From Chryseobacterium sp. H1D6B (GTDB lineage: Bacteria > Bacteroidota > Bacteroidia > Flavobacteriales > Weeksellaceae): a DNA stretch of 64,000 nucleotides. Location: positions 1,240,001 through 1,304,000 of the forward strand of contig NZ_JARXVJ010000001.1 in the NCBI RefSeq assembly GCF_029892445.1. Reading direction: 5' to 3'. Positions 8,575-18,483 of this stretch are shown here, in pieces. Each line of letters begins with the position of its first letter. The first letter of the stretch is position 1. Both the position numbers and the translations under genes were made by a program. The notes under the pieces are model-generated. The model had not been told where the DNA came from and ran no database searches. It saw nothing but the letters and a program-made list of their open reading frames with translations.

Positions 8575-9381
8575 ATGGATATTAATAAAAATTCTTTGTA
8601 CTTTTTTAGAAATGAAACTCATTATTTAAAAGATAACTTTATTATTCATGATGAAGAATTGTTTCGAAAATTTAATATTTCAATAGAGCACCTCTGTTAT
8701 TTCACTTTGGCAATGGATAAAATCATTGACGGCGACTACCTGCTTGAAGTTGAGAAAAACTTACCCTGTTCCGCAGTAAAAAGTTATCAGGAATCAATAA
8801 AAACCCTATCCAAAATTTTTCCGGATGATCATGAATTTTGGAACAGCCTTGACAAAAATAACAATCAATATTACACAACTCTATTAAACGAAAAACAAGC
8901 TTCTGTTCAACTAAAAGATTTTACAATAGAAGATTTTGAAAAATATGCTGTGGGAAAACACGTTCTTGCCTACGTGCCAATTATCGGATTAGAGTATATT
9001 TTCAAACCCAGATATCCTATTCAAAAGTTAATAGATATTTACACATTAATCTTCAAAGGAATCCAAATGAATGATGACATAGAAGACTTCCATATTGACA
9101 CTTTAAATAATCAATGGACCTATGCCCGATCACGTGCAAGAATATACATTCATGAAAATAATATTACCAATGAAGCCAATCTAGACAGATTTGAAGAAAG
9201 AGTGCTGTATGTTTCGGGAATTGTAGAAGAACTCATTGACTACAGTAAAGAAAAATTTATTCTGGCTAAAAATATCGCTGATGAAAATGGTTTTAAAACA
9301 CTCAGTACCTGGCTGAACGAAACCATATCTGATATCCGTCAAAATGAAGATTTAATTTCAAAACTTATAAAAGACAATTAA
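8575..9381 (+). CDS. Isoprenoid-synthase-like protein next to the peptide genes
   Basis: 268 aa, no signal peptide, predicted largely helical by composition. Two Asp-rich motifs are placed as in class I isoprenoid synthases: DKIID at residues 48-52 in a helix-like context (YFTLAMDKIIDGD) and DDIED at 167-171 (KGIQMNDDIEDFHID), about 120 residues apart. In that fold such motifs bind the diphosphate of a prenyl donor through Mg2+. ComQ, which prenylates the ComX pheromone, belongs to the same fold. The start at ATG 8575 is chosen because the upstream part of the longer frame overlaps peptide 3 and the hairpin. The stop overlaps the ATG of the M50 gene by one base (TAATG), implying translational coupling. 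Function is inferred; fold assignment is moderately sure. Confidence 0.6.
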   Translation: MDINKNSLYFFRNETHYLKDNFIIHDEELFRKFNISIEHLCYFTLAMDKIIDGDYLLEVEKNLPCSAVKSYQESIKTLSKIFPDDHEFWNSLDKNNNQYYTTLLNEKQASVQLKDFTIEDFEKYAVGKHVLAYVPIIGLEYIFKPRYPIQKLIDIYTLIFKGIQMNDDIEDFHIDTLNNQWTYARSRARIYIHENNITNEANLDRFEERVLYVSGIVEELIDYSKEKFILAKNIADENGFKTLSTWLNETISDIRQNEDLISKLIKDN

Positions 9382-10568
9382 TGCGCTTACTCAAAAACGA
9401 CTATATTACATCTCCTTATCAAGCTGGGCAATGGATATTAGAAGTTTCCGGAGCCCATTTTATTATCAATGATGACACCAAGAAACTGATTGATCTGCTT
9501 TCAACATATCAAAATTACAAAGAGGCATCAGAAAGATTTAATTCTGATTTTGACAACACTCTTAATGAAAAAGAATTCGTTGATTTTATAGAAAAAATCT
9601 TTGCGGATATCCCAATTTTTCCTCATTCTGCAGAAATAAAGCAGTCAAAAAGTTTCATTAAATTTCAAAAAAAAATATTACCCCCTTATATAGCCGGAAA
9701 AACAGCATCCTTTATCATTTTTCTATTTAACAAAAAATTATTTTGGTGGTGCTTCTCTCTTTTATCTTTATTAGGAATATTCATCCTTTTAAATACTACT
9801 TTATCTTCTTTGAAAAACCTTTCGCCTGGCTGGATTTTAATTTTCTATACTGCAACTCTCTTTTTACATGAGCTGGGGCACATTGCATCCTGTAAAAGGT
9901 TTACCGGCAGAAATGGAGAAATCGGTTTTGGCATTTACTTTATATTTCCTGTATTATATTCTAATATTTCCATGGTATGGCACGCCAGCAAGCAGGAACG
10001 ATTCATCACTAATTTAGCAGGAATTTATATGCAGTTATGGTGCATGCTCTTTTTTTATGGTATTTTTCTATTCACAAAGAATGAATCTTCACTTTATTTA
10101 GCTTATTTCATCACCTTAGTAAGCTTTATTCAAATATTTCCTTTTATTAGATCTGATGGTTATTGGATATTATCAGATCTAACTTCCACCTCTAATCTAC
10201 TCGAAAAATCAGGGATTGAAGTTAAATCTTTTATAAAAAACCCGGTTCTCTGGACAAAAGAGAAAAAGGAAAAGAAAGCATTCCTTTTATGTTATGGATT
10301 GTTCAACAATTTTATTTTTTCATATTTTATAATTACTCAGATTATCTATCATTGGAAAGAAATTATTCATTTTCCAATTGACATTTTGAATACCATAAAA
10401 CAGATTCTGGCCTTTCAATTCTCTGAAATCACTTTCCAAGAAAGTTATATTACTATCATTATATTTTACATGATTTTATTTAATAAAATTAATGACCTCT
10501 TTAAAAAGTATTCAAAACAGCCATTTATAGGAATAAAAAAACACCCGATAAAAAAGATGTCAGAATAA
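9381..10568 (+). CDS. M50 family membrane zinc protease with possible RiPP-recognition N-terminal domain
   Basis: 395 aa. Residues about 8-75 (WILEVSGAHFIIN, then a helical DDTKKLIDLL segment) look like a PqqD-type peptide-binding domain of the kind found in RiPP enzymes. Several membrane segments follow. The zinc site HELGH is at 163-167 in a membrane helix, and the second M50 motif is the SDGYWILSD stretch (Asp259-Gly260). This layout resembles YydH-type peptide proteases and differs from RseP, which has PDZ domains and is encoded separately at 49505. It is coupled to the upstream gene by TAATG. A role in cleaving or releasing the modified Cys-rich peptides at the membrane is inferred from context. 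Confidence 0.7.
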   Translation: MRLLKNDYITSPYQAGQWILEVSGAHFIINDDTKKLIDLLSTYQNYKEASERFNSDFDNTLNEKEFVDFIEKIFADIPIFPHSAEIKQSKSFIKFQKKILPPYIAGKTASFIIFLFNKKLFWWCFSLLSLLGIFILLNTTLSSLKNLSPGWILIFYTATLFLHELGHIASCKRFTGRNGEIGFGIYFIFPVLYSNISMVWHASKQERFITNLAGIYMQLWCMLFFYGIFLFTKNESSLYLAYFITLVSFIQIFPFIRSDGYWILSDLTSTSNLLEKSGIEVKSFIKNPVLWTKEKKEKKAFLLCYGLFNNFIFSYFIITQIIYHWKEIIHFPIDILNTIKQILAFQFSEITFQESYITIIIFYMILFNKINDLFKKYSKQPFIGIKKHPIKKMSE

Positions 10569-10608
10569 AATTTATTTCTCAGCTATTGTAATAAATCAAA
10601 CAGCAAAA

Positions 10609-10626
10609 CCCCATGTAAACATGAGG
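10609..10626 (-). terminator. Weak terminator-like hairpin between convergent genes
   Basis: CCTCATG / CATGGGG stem read on the minus strand (one G-U pair), loop of four, then TTTTG. It lies about 110 nt past the stop of the 10739 gene, so the assignment is weak. Confidence 0.4.
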
Positions 10627-10738
10627 CTTAGCTTAAAAAATGTAATTGAAATTGAAAATGAACTATTTTTTTCTTTATCTCATTTTGTTTAAAACAAAAG
10701 GACAAACTTTATTTAGCACTAATCAAACAGTACTGAAA

Positions 10739-12796
10739 TTAGTTTTTAATAATTTTTTTTGAAAACGGCTGCCCGTTCTTTAATTTTAATTCTACAATAT
10801 AAATTCCGTTTGGAAGATCCTGCATATTTATCTGATTATTTGAGAACTGAACATTTATTTTCTGCCCGATCATATTGATGACATTTACGCTTTCAACTGC
10901 TGAATCTGTTTTAATGTAGAGAATACCATTTGTTGGATTAGGGTACACCCCCACATTGTTAAGCTTGATTTCAGAAGTACTTAATGAGGTAACATCTTTA
11001 ATACATCTTACCGAAGACCCCTGCCCTCTTGAAGCCCCAGAAGAAGCATTCACAACTGTAGTTCCTACATATAAAAATTTACCTCCTGAACTAGATACAT
11101 CTGAGCTCCAGAAATATCCTCTCTGACCCACAAATGTAAATGCCCCGTCAGTAAATGATCTATTTCCTCCTACAGACAGCTTCAAATTACTGTTGTAAGC
11201 CGAAGATGGATTAGTCATTCCTTCTGCGTTCACCTCCGCGGTCCAATCCGCCTGTGAAGGCATTCTCCATCCTTGACCTACTGCTTTACAAGGATCAATT
11301 CCTTTGGCAGCGGTTACAGATGCTATATTCACTGCATTCCATTGATCATCAGCTCCATTAGAAGCCCACCAACGCGGTGTTCCTACAATAAATGCACTGC
11401 TCCCCGCTAATGCATCCGGTGTATTAGATGAAGGAGCTGGTGCAGTAGATGAATTTCTTAATTGATGTCCGTCATCCCATCTTCCCCACTGGAAAAGATC
11501 TCCATATGAATCTGGATCATTTGGGGAAGCGGCTACCTGAGCACTTCCTAAATTCTGCTGCAGCCAGATTTTCCCATCTGCTGCTCTTACTGTATTATAG
11601 GTAACAGACTGGCCGTGGTAGTTAAAAGTTACACATCCTATATCTCCTGCATTATTTCCGGGATCTGTATTATTACAAGTCTGGGGAGCAGGAGTCAAAG
11701 CTGTCCTTTTAACTCTTAAACCACCATCTGTGTAAGCCAGTACTAAGTAGTTATTAACTTTATCTATTGCCAATTCATTATAAGTAGCTTGTCCATCAGA
11801 AATAAAATCTCCTCCTAGAGTCCCCCAAGTCTGCGTTGTTGTATCCAGTTTATATACTGTATTTTTCAGATAATTATCATTTTCCCAACGGCTGGCCACA
11901 ACATACGGCTGACCAGATGGTGTGACAGCAACAGCCACATGCTGTACGCCTCCCAAAGAAAAATAAGCATTTCCTAGCTGCACCCAAGAGTTTCCATCAA
12001 ATTTCTTGACATTTATTTTTCTGGAATTTGCACTGTTCGAAACATAAGCAACGTATAAATTATTATTAGCATCAACTGCAATATCTGATGTATAACTTTC
12101 ACCTGATGAAGATGCATCCACAATGCTTCCTCCCGTCAAATTCCAGTTGTCAGAAGCCGTTGCATTAGTGCTATTTTCATATACTCTAACACCGCCTGCA
12201 ACATTACAGGTATAGATTTTATTATTACTGCCAATCACCATTTCGGCAAATGCAGCCCCGTTTGAAAAGCCTGTATTTCCAACCTGCTCCCAAACTCCGT
12301 TTACATACCTTTGGACTGTTCCAGAATTATGAGTTCCATAAGTAAATAAAATATTAGCCGGAGAAACAGCAGAAGCATGATAATTAACAGCACTGCCCGT
12401 TGCACTTGGTAATTGAGACCAAGAGGTTCCGTTAAACTGACGGACTTCTAAACCGCTTCCTTGATTAGTATAATAAATATTTCCTAGACCATCCAGAGAT
12501 AAAGAATTATATAAAGCAATTCCAGATGTAATTCCGGCAGTTCCTCCAACATATGACCAAGAAGTTCCGTCAAATTTCTGCACAGAACCTTTCGTTACAG
12601 AAGTATCATAATACGAAATAAAATAATTCCCTGCATTGTCTATCACCAAATTATTATGACTAGTTCCTGAAGCTGAAATCGTTTGCACTCCGCCAACATT
12701 TTCCCATTGCTGAGCATATGAATAACTACCTGCGATGGTAAGCAGCCCTAATCCTGCTCCAATCTTTCTTATCGCAAAATGTAAATTTTTGAACAT
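10739..12796 (-). CDS. Type IX-secreted FISUMP-domain protein
   Basis: 685 aa exported protein. A signal peptide ends near SYSYAQQ. Residues about 30-375 hold repeats with W-x-x-(V/L)-G-G and NNLY/DNAGNYF patterns, suggesting a beta-propeller. Residues about 385-600 match the Fibrobacter succinogenes major paralogous (FISUMP) domain: GQSVTYNTVRAADGKIWLQQ, GDLFQWGRWDDGHQ, GWRMPSQADW, GYFWSSD, GSSVRCIKD. The C terminus (VYPNPTNGILYIKT to GIYIVELKLKNG) is a type A sorting domain for the type IX system, so the product should reach the cell surface or medium. It is transcribed divergently from an AraC regulator 130 nt away. Its ligand is unknown. Confidence 0.88.
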   Translation of the reverse strand: MFKNLHFAIRKIGAGLGLLTIAGSYSYAQQWENVGGVQTISASGTSHNNLVIDNAGNYFISYYDTSVTKGSVQKFDGTSWSYVGGTAGITSGIALYNSLSLDGLGNIYYTNQGSGLEVRQFNGTSWSQLPSATGSAVNYHASAVSPANILFTYGTHNSGTVQRYVNGVWEQVGNTGFSNGAAFAEMVIGSNNKIYTCNVAGGVRVYENSTNATASDNWNLTGGSIVDASSSGESYTSDIAVDANNNLYVAYVSNSANSRKINVKKFDGNSWVQLGNAYFSLGGVQHVAVAVTPSGQPYVVASRWENDNYLKNTVYKLDTTTQTWGTLGGDFISDGQATYNELAIDKVNNYLVLAYTDGGLRVKRTALTPAPQTCNNTDPGNNAGDIGCVTFNYHGQSVTYNTVRAADGKIWLQQNLGSAQVAASPNDPDSYGDLFQWGRWDDGHQLRNSSTAPAPSSNTPDALAGSSAFIVGTPRWWASNGADDQWNAVNIASVTAAKGIDPCKAVGQGWRMPSQADWTAEVNAEGMTNPSSAYNSNLKLSVGGNRSFTDGAFTFVGQRGYFWSSDVSSSGGKFLYVGTTVVNASSGASRGQGSSVRCIKDVTSLSTSEIKLNNVGVYPNPTNGILYIKTDSAVESVNVINMIGQKINVQFSNNQINMQDLPNGIYIVELKLKNGQPFSKKIIKN

Positions 12797-12926
12797 AACG
12801 AATATTATTTTTATTTATTCTAAATTTAATCTAATTTTGCGCAAAATTAACTGACCTAATTAATGTGGAGTTATCATTTCCAAACTTTCTATTATCCAGC
12901 GTACAGTTTTCATTTCAAATTGTACC

Positions 12927-13817
12927 ATGACAGTAAAAACGAGTCGTATGAAGAATCAATCTAATAGTGGATTATTGTTCAGATCTGAAGACATTAAAAT
13001 AATAATGCCGGAAGACTCATATCCGGAAAAATTTTCAAGATCAGATATGATTGAAAGCAGATCCAGCTTTAATCTTCTCTTTTTATTAAGTCCAAACATT
13101 CACTTGGAAGCATACGACTGCGGTACAAAGTTCATATTTAAAAAAAATCAGTACATCCTTCATTACTCACCACAGGAAAGTAAAGCTGAATTATGGACAG
13201 AAAATCAGGAAGTTTTAAAATATTTTCAAATTCAGATCAATTACCAGTATATTTTTAATTTAATTAATCCTAGATCCAATAGAGAAAGTGCAGAAATACT
13301 GGAGAATATGGTTAAAAATAATTATATTTTTCTCCATAAAGAAACACCCCCTGACATGACAGTTGAAATGCATATGATTTTAAAAGAAATTGTAAGCTAT
13401 TCCAAGAAAGGAGTTATGCAGAAGCTGTTCATAGAAGCTAAAATTATCAAGCTCCTGATGTTAGTTTTCGAGCAGTTTAATGAGAAAAACACAGTAGAAA
13501 ATGTATCTAAAACTCCATCCATCATTAAAAAATACGTAGATGAAAACTATCACAAAAATATAAAAGTAGAAGAAATAGGGAAAATAATAGGAATTAACCA
13601 AAATACAATAAGAAAGGAATTTAAAGCCCAGTATCACCTTACAATAACTGATTATATTTCAGAATTAAGGATGCTCAAGGCAAAAAAATTAATCATTAAT
13701 AAGGAAATGATGATCAAAGAGATCTCTATTGAATGCGGCTATGAATATGTACAAAACTTCACAAGAGCCTTCAAGAAGAAATTTGGAGTATCTCCGGAAA
13801 AATTAAGAAATGAATAA
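12927..13817 (+). CDS. AraC-family transcriptional regulator
   Basis: 296 aa. The N-terminal 180 residues are an unassigned sensor-like region. The last about 100 residues form the double helix-turn-helix: IKVEEIGKIIGINQNTIRKEF, then IKEISIECGYEYVQNFTRAF and the closing FGVSPEKLRNE, all characteristic. An alternative start is Met8 at 12948. The gene is divergent from the type IX-secreted FISUMP protein, which is therefore a possible target, but no operator was identified. Confidence 0.88.
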   Translation: MTVKTSRMKNQSNSGLLFRSEDIKIIMPEDSYPEKFSRSDMIESRSSFNLLFLLSPNIHLEAYDCGTKFIFKKNQYILHYSPQESKAELWTENQEVLKYFQIQINYQYIFNLINPRSNRESAEILENMVKNNYIFLHKETPPDMTVEMHMILKEIVSYSKKGVMQKLFIEAKIIKLLMLVFEQFNEKNTVENVSKTPSIIKKYVDENYHKNIKVEEIGKIIGINQNTIRKEFKAQYHLTITDYISELRMLKAKKLIINKEMMIKEISIECGYEYVQNFTRAFKKKFGVSPEKLRNE

Positions 13818-13824
13818 AAGAAAA

Positions 13825-13850
13825 AAACCACTTAACTAATTAAGTGGTTT
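13825..13850. terminator. Bidirectional terminator
   Basis: Perfect 11-bp stem AAACCACTTAA / TTAAGTGGTTT with loop CTAA. The longer T run is on the minus strand. It serves the AraC gene and the convergent small membrane gene. Confidence 0.8.
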
Positions 13851-13914
13851 ATATATGTTGTTTTGCTTTGATATTACTTCCTCAGAATTAAGGTGAAGAA
13901 GCAATGACAATCAA

Positions 13915-14193
13915 TTAATGATGTCCGTGACTATCATGTAAGAAGGGACCATTCCCTTTTGGCTGACTGAAAATAACTTCCACGCCTTCCTGCTCATACA
14001 TTTTCTTTCTTCTGATATTTTCTGGATCAAAAGGTTTTACTTTTCCAAAATATTCCATCAATCCTTCTGTCAACCACATTGGAATAACTACTCCAAAAAA
14101 CATAAAGATACACCAGAACCCAACTAAAAACATTGTAATAAAGTAGATAGTCCAAAGGAACTGATAAAACGGCCAAAATGCTGATAACATCAT
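13915..14193 (-). CDS. Small membrane protein, function unknown
   Basis: 92 aa. Residues about 3-42 are strongly hydrophobic and could form one long or two short membrane helices (FWPFYQFLWTIYFITMFLVG, then FFGVVIPMWLTEG). The rest is soluble and ends in a His-rich tail (HDSHGHH) that could bind metal. Two adjacent ATG codons compete as start. It lies 95 nt downstream of class I fumarase on the same strand, so it may be read from that transcript. I do not recognise the family. Confidence 0.6.
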   Translation of the reverse strand: MMLSAFWPFYQFLWTIYFITMFLVGFWCIFMFFGVVIPMWLTEGLMEYFGKVKPFDPENIRRKKMYEQEGVEVIFSQPKGNGPFLHDSHGHH

Positions 14194-14288
14194 TTTTCTT
14201 ATAGATTTTAGGCAAAAATAGAACTTTTTTCCTTTTCAAACAAAAGATCAAAGCTCTATTTTTATAATTTATTTTAATTTTAAACTAA

Positions 14289-15896
14289 TTAGTGGGCAAG
14301 AGCAGCAAAGAAATCATTTCCTTTATCGTCCGTAATGATAAATGCAGGGAAATCTTTCACCTCAATTTTTCTTACGGCTTCCATCCCTAATTCAGGAAAA
14401 TCTACCACCTCAACAGATAAAATATTGTCTTTCGCCAGTATTGCAGCGGGACCTCCGATAGATCCCAAATAGAAACCTCCATATTTTTTGCAGGCATCCG
14501 TAACGTCTTTAGTTCTGTTTCCTTTTGCCAGCATAATCATACTTCCGCCGTGGCTTTGGAACTCATCTACATAAACATCCATTCTTCCCGCTGTTGTAGG
14601 TCCGAAACTTCCTGACGCCATTCCTTCCGGTGTTTTTGCCGGTCCGGCATAATAAATCGGGTGGTTTTTAAAATATTCAGGCATCGGTTTTCCGCTTTCC
14701 AGCAGTTCTTTGATTTTTGCATGGGCAATATCTCTTGCAACGATCAAAGTTCCATTTAATTTTAATCTTGTCTTAATTGGATATTTAGAAAGTTCTGCAA
14801 GAATTTCCGGCATTGGCTTATTTAAATTAATCTCAACGGCTTCCTCTAAATGCGGCGGTGTCGCCGGTAAAAACTGCTTTGGATTTTCTTCTAACTGCTC
14901 AAGGAAAATACCTTCTTTTGTGATTTTCCCTTTGATATTTCTGTCTGCAGAACAAGAAACTCCCATTCCAACCGGGCAAGATGCAGCATGACGCGGCAGT
15001 CTGATCACTCTAACATCATGTGTTAAATATTTTCCGCCGAATTGAGCTCCAATAGCACTTTCCTGGCAAATTTTCTGAACTTTAGCCTCCCATTCTAGAT
15101 CTCTGAAAGCCTGGCCTCCTTCATTTCCAGAAGTAGGAAGATTATCATAATATTTTGCTGATGCTTTTTTCACAGCTGCTAAATTCGCCTCTGCAGATGT
15201 TCCTCCAATAACTAAAGCCAAGTGATAGGGAGGGCAGGCGGCAGTTCCTAGATCTGAAATTTTCTCTTTAATAAATTCTTCAAGAGATTTTTCGTTCAAT
15301 AAAGATTTTGTTTTTTGGTAGAGGAAAGTTTTGTTGGCTGACCCACCTCCTTTTGTTAAGAACAAAAACTCATAAGAATTCCCTTTTTTAGCATATAAAT
15401 CAATCTGTGCAGGAAGATTAGAACCAGAGTTTTTCTCTTCAAACATAGTGATAGGAACAATCTGAGAATATCTTAGGTTTCTTTTTTGATAGGTATTATA
15501 AATTCCTCTGCTTAAATATGCTGCATCATCAACCCCAGTGTAAACATCTTCACCTTTTTTACCCATTACAATTGAAGTTCCGGTATCCTGACAAGAAGGA
15601 AGAGCCCCTTCTACTGCAACCGCTGCGTTTTGTAATAAATTATAAGCAACAAACCTGTCATTATCTGTAGCTTCAGGATCATCAATAATTCTTTTCAGAC
15701 TTGCTAAGTGTGAAGAACGAAGCATAAAAGAAACGTCTGCCATTGCTTCTTCAGCCAGCAGCTCCAGCCCTTTTGGATCTACAGTTAAAATTTCTCTTTC
15801 TCCTAGTTGTTCAACTTTTACGTAGTCTGATGTTAATTTTTTATATACCGTATCATCTTTCTGAATCGGGTATGGATCCTGATATCTAAATTCCAT
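14289..15896 (-). CDS. Fumarate hydratase class I ([4Fe-4S])
   Basis: 535 aa oxygen-sensitive fumarase that hydrates fumarate to malate in the TCA cycle. Cluster-ligand cysteines are visible in LPSCQDTGT and in [17 protein letters not shown]. The C-terminal beta half includes [20 protein letters not shown] and [19 protein letters not shown], typical of the family. The start [15 protein letters not shown] is the normal N terminus. It is divergent from a class II fumarase only about 140 nt away. Confidence 0.95.
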   Translation of the reverse strand: MEFRYQDPYPIQKDDTVYKKLTSDYVKVEQLGEREILTVDPKGLELLAEEAMADVSFMLRSSHLASLKRIIDDPEATDNDRFVAYNLLQNAAVAVEGALPSCQDTGTSIVMGKKGEDVYTGVDDAAYLSRGIYNTYQKRNLRYSQIVPITMFEEKNSGSNLPAQIDLYAKKGNSYEFLFLTKGGGSANKTFLYQKTKSLLNEKSLEEFIKEKISDLGTAACPPYHLALVIGGTSAEANLAAVKKASAKYYDNLPTSGNEGGQAFRDLEWEAKVQKICQESAIGAQFGGKYLTHDVRVIRLPRHAASCPVGMGVSCSADRNIKGKITKEGIFLEQLEENPKQFLPATPPHLEEAVEINLNKPMPEILAELSKYPIKTRLKLNGTLIVARDIAHAKIKELLESGKPMPEYFKNHPIYYAGPAKTPEGMASGSFGPTTAGRMDVYVDEFQSHGGSMIMLAKGNRTKDVTDACKKYGGFYLGSIGGPAAILAKDNILSVEVVDFPELGMEAVRKIEVKDFPAFIITDDKGNDFFAALAH

Positions 15897-15913
15897 TCAA
15901 TTTTTTCTTTGTG

Positions 15914-15921
15914 CAAAAATA
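15914..15921 (-). promoter_or_regulatory. -7-like box upstream of class I fumarase
   Basis: TATTTTTG on the minus strand, 18 nt before the ATG at 15896. It matches TAnnTTTG; no -33 partner at the usual distance. Confidence 0.4.
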
Positions 15922-16033
15922 AAACATACTCAAAAAAGCATGAGTAAAATCAGTGCTGTTAATTGATATTTATAATGGTTATAAATTGCAGAATTCTGAG
16001 TTTATCAGTAATTTTATAAAAATTTCAATCACA

Positions 16034-17428
16034 ATGAATTACAGAATAGAAAAAGACACCATGGGAGAGGTGCAGGTACCGGCAGATAAGTTTTGGGGTG
16101 CACAGACTGAACGTTCAAGAAATAATTTTAAAATTGGTCCTGAAGGATCGATGCCCCACGAAATTATAGAAGCGTTTGCTTATTTAAAAAAAGCCGCCGC
16201 TTACGCCAACACCGATTTGGGAGTTCTTCCTGCCGAAAAAAGAGATATGATCGCGAAGGTATGTGAGGAAATTTTGGAAGGAAAACTGAATGATCAATTT
16301 CCATTAGTCATCTGGCAGACAGGCTCTGGAACACAGTCGAACATGAATATCAATGAAGTCGTTTCCAACAGAGCCCATGTGAATAACGGCGGGAATTTAG
16401 GGGATAAATCTGAGATCCATCCTAACGACGATGTTAATAAATCACAGTCTTCAAACGACACTTATCCAACAGCAATGCACATTGCAGCTTATAAAAAAGT
16501 GGTAGAAGAAACTATTCCTGCTGTTCAAAAACTAAAAAATACGTTAGCTGAAAAATCAAATGCTTTTAAAGATATTGTAAAGATCGGAAGAACGCATTTA
16601 ATGGATGCGACTCCTTTAACTTTGGGGCAAGAGTTCTCCGGTTATGCCGCTCAATTAGAGTTTGGTTTAAGAGCTTTAAAGAATACCCTTCCCCACCTTT
16701 CAGAATTGGCCTTGGGAGGAACTGCAGTAGGAACGGGATTGAATACACCAGCAGGTTACGATGTAAAAGTAGCAGCATATATTGCAAAATTCACGAATCA
16801 TCCATTTATAACCGCTGAAAATAAATTTGAAGCTCTTGCAGCGCATGATGCTATCGTAGAATCTCACGGTGCATTGAAACAATTAGCTGTTTCTTTATTT
16901 AAAATTGCTCAGGATATCAGATTAATGGCTTCAGGACCGCGTTCTGGAATCGGCGAGATCCATATCCCGGAAAACGAACCTGGTTCATCTATTATGCCAG
17001 GAAAAGTAAATCCTACTCAAAATGAAGCTTTAACTATGGTCTGCGCACAGGTTTTAGGAAACGACACTGCTATTTCTTTTGCAGGAACACAAGGGAATTA
17101 TGAACTGAATGTTTTCAAACCAGTAATGGCGTACAATTTCCTTCAGTCTGCACAGTTAATTGCCGATGCGTGTATTTCTTTTAATGACCACTGTGCAGTA
17201 GGAATCGAGCCCAACAATGAAAGAATTAAAGAGTTAGTAGATAAATCTTTAATGCTTGTTACCGCTTTGAACACTCATATCGGTTATGAAAATGCAGCTA
17301 AGATTGCTAAAACTGCCCATAAAAACGGAACCACCTTAAAAGAAGAGGCTGTGAATCTAGGTTTAGTAACCGCTGAACAGTTTGACGAATGGGTAAGACC
17401 GGAAGATATGGTTGGAAGTCTAAAATAA
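16034..17428 (+). CDS. fumC: Fumarate hydratase class II
   Basis: 464 aa iron-independent fumarase of the aspartase/fumarase superfamily. The signature [11 protein letters not shown] is intact. Other landmarks are [13 protein letters not shown], the [11 protein letters not shown] stretch, and [20 protein letters not shown]. The longest frame starts at 15953, but its first 27 residues ([12 protein letters not shown]) have no family counterpart; [19 protein letters not shown] at 16034 is the standard N terminus. It is paired head to head with the class I enzyme, giving the cell a robust and an oxygen-sensitive version of one TCA step. Confidence 0.96.
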   Translation: MNYRIEKDTMGEVQVPADKFWGAQTERSRNNFKIGPEGSMPHEIIEAFAYLKKAAAYANTDLGVLPAEKRDMIAKVCEEILEGKLNDQFPLVIWQTGSGTQSNMNINEVVSNRAHVNNGGNLGDKSEIHPNDDVNKSQSSNDTYPTAMHIAAYKKVVEETIPAVQKLKNTLAEKSNAFKDIVKIGRTHLMDATPLTLGQEFSGYAAQLEFGLRALKNTLPHLSELALGGTAVGTGLNTPAGYDVKVAAYIAKFTNHPFITAENKFEALAAHDAIVESHGALKQLAVSLFKIAQDIRLMASGPRSGIGEIHIPENEPGSSIMPGKVNPTQNEALTMVCAQVLGNDTAISFAGTQGNYELNVFKPVMAYNFLQSAQLIADACISFNDHCAVGIEPNNERIKELVDKSLMLVTALNTHIGYENAAKIAKTAHKNGTTLKEEAVNLGLVTAEQFDEWVRPEDMVGSLK

Positions 17429-17460
17429 ATTATTTAGTAATTATAGAGTAAATGTTAGAA

Positions 17461-17487
17461 AAAATCCACGAAGCTTTCGTGGATTTT
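17461..17487. terminator. Bidirectional terminator between fumC and DyP peroxidase
   Basis: 12-bp stem AAAATCCACGAA / TTCGTGGATTTT around a GCT loop. T-rich on both exits, located between the two convergent stops. Confidence 0.85.
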
Positions 17488-17518
17488 CTATTTAGGTTTA
17501 AGTTTTAAAATCTATCTA

Positions 17519-18454
17519 TTATCCAGAAAAATCATCCAGCATATTTCTAGTCGGAACAAAGAAAAGCGTTCCAGTAACTGCTGTACTGAAGTCTAAGATC
17601 CTGTCATAATTTCCCGGAGGATTTCCTACAAACATATTCATCAGCATTTTGTTGACCGTTGAAAAAGTACTTGCGTAAGCTATAAAATACGTTCCGAACT
17701 CATTTGCTGACGGACTTCCAAAAGGCATATTATCTCTTACAATTTTTAATTCCTCTCCATTTTCCCCTTCAATATTAGCTAAAGCGATGTGAGAGTTTGA
17801 AGGTTTCTGATCATCTGACATTTCAATATCATTGTCTTTTGACCTGCCGATCACTTTTTCCTGCTGTTCTGTGGAAAGACTTTTCCAGGCATTCATATTG
17901 TGAAGATATTTTTGAACGAAAAGATAACTTCCTCCTTTGTAAGTAAGGTCTTCATCTCCAATTTTAGCAAAAAAATCTCTATCATCTCCATGGGGGTTTT
18001 CTGTGCCGTCTACAAAGCCTAAAATAGACCGGGCATCCCAGTATTTGAATCCGTGTATTTCTAAAATACTTTCCGCAACAGGACTTAATAATTTTGAAAT
18101 TTCAACTGCCATATCAAAGCAGATACTGTTGTTATCCGCTCGTAAATGAAAATGCAGATCACCTGGGGTAGAAACTGCCGTATGTTTTTCTCCTTTTATT
18201 TCTTGAAAACCTGCAAGTTCTTTAGGAAAAGGAGTTGGAAGTTCCAGTTTTTTCCAAGCTTCACTCCCGATTCCCATTACGCAGCTTGCTCTGCTGTCTG
18301 GAAATCTATTAAAAACAGAATTATTGAGATTAAGAACCAATGCACATAACTGCTGAAATACACTTTTCAGCTGAGGGTGGTCATTAAGCTTCCAGACCAT
18401 GAAAATAGTATTGTAGTTTGGATAATCAGTAACGTTTTGTGATTCTATGGCCAT
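17519..18454 (-). CDS. Dye-decolourising (DyP-type) heme peroxidase
   Basis: 311 aa, no signal peptide or Tat motif, so probably cytoplasmic. The diagnostic GFVDGTENP motif is at residues 146-154, with Asp149 as the distal catalytic acid. A His in SNSHIALAN, some 70 residues later, is a candidate proximal heme ligand. FGTYFIAYASTFSTVNKML and a C-terminal FSTAVTGTLFFVP also fit the family. It uses H2O2 to oxidise bulky substrates; the physiological one is unknown. It lies 29 nt downstream of the ABC ATPase gene on the same strand. Confidence 0.93.
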   Translation of the reverse strand: MAIESQNVTDYPNYNTIFMVWKLNDHPQLKSVFQQLCALVLNLNNSVFNRFPDSRASCVMGIGSEAWKKLELPTPFPKELAGFQEIKGEKHTAVSTPGDLHFHLRADNNSICFDMAVEISKLLSPVAESILEIHGFKYWDARSILGFVDGTENPHGDDRDFFAKIGDEDLTYKGGSYLFVQKYLHNMNAWKSLSTEQQEKVIGRSKDNDIEMSDDQKPSNSHIALANIEGENGEELKIVRDNMPFGSPSANEFGTYFIAYASTFSTVNKMLMNMFVGNPPGNYDRILDFSTAVTGTLFFVPTRNMLDDFSG

Positions 18455-18483
18455 TTGAATAATTTAAAGATTTATAAGTAAAT

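Noticed and set aside
7918..10568. Lanthipeptide, lasso or radical SAM peptide cluster
   Set aside because: No LanB/LanM, asparagine-synthetase-like, YcaO or radical SAM gene is beside the peptides. The only radical SAM enzyme is MiaB.
9381..10568. Second copy of the housekeeping RseP
   Set aside because: It lacks PDZ domains and has the YydH-like DGYW motif; true rseP is at 49505.
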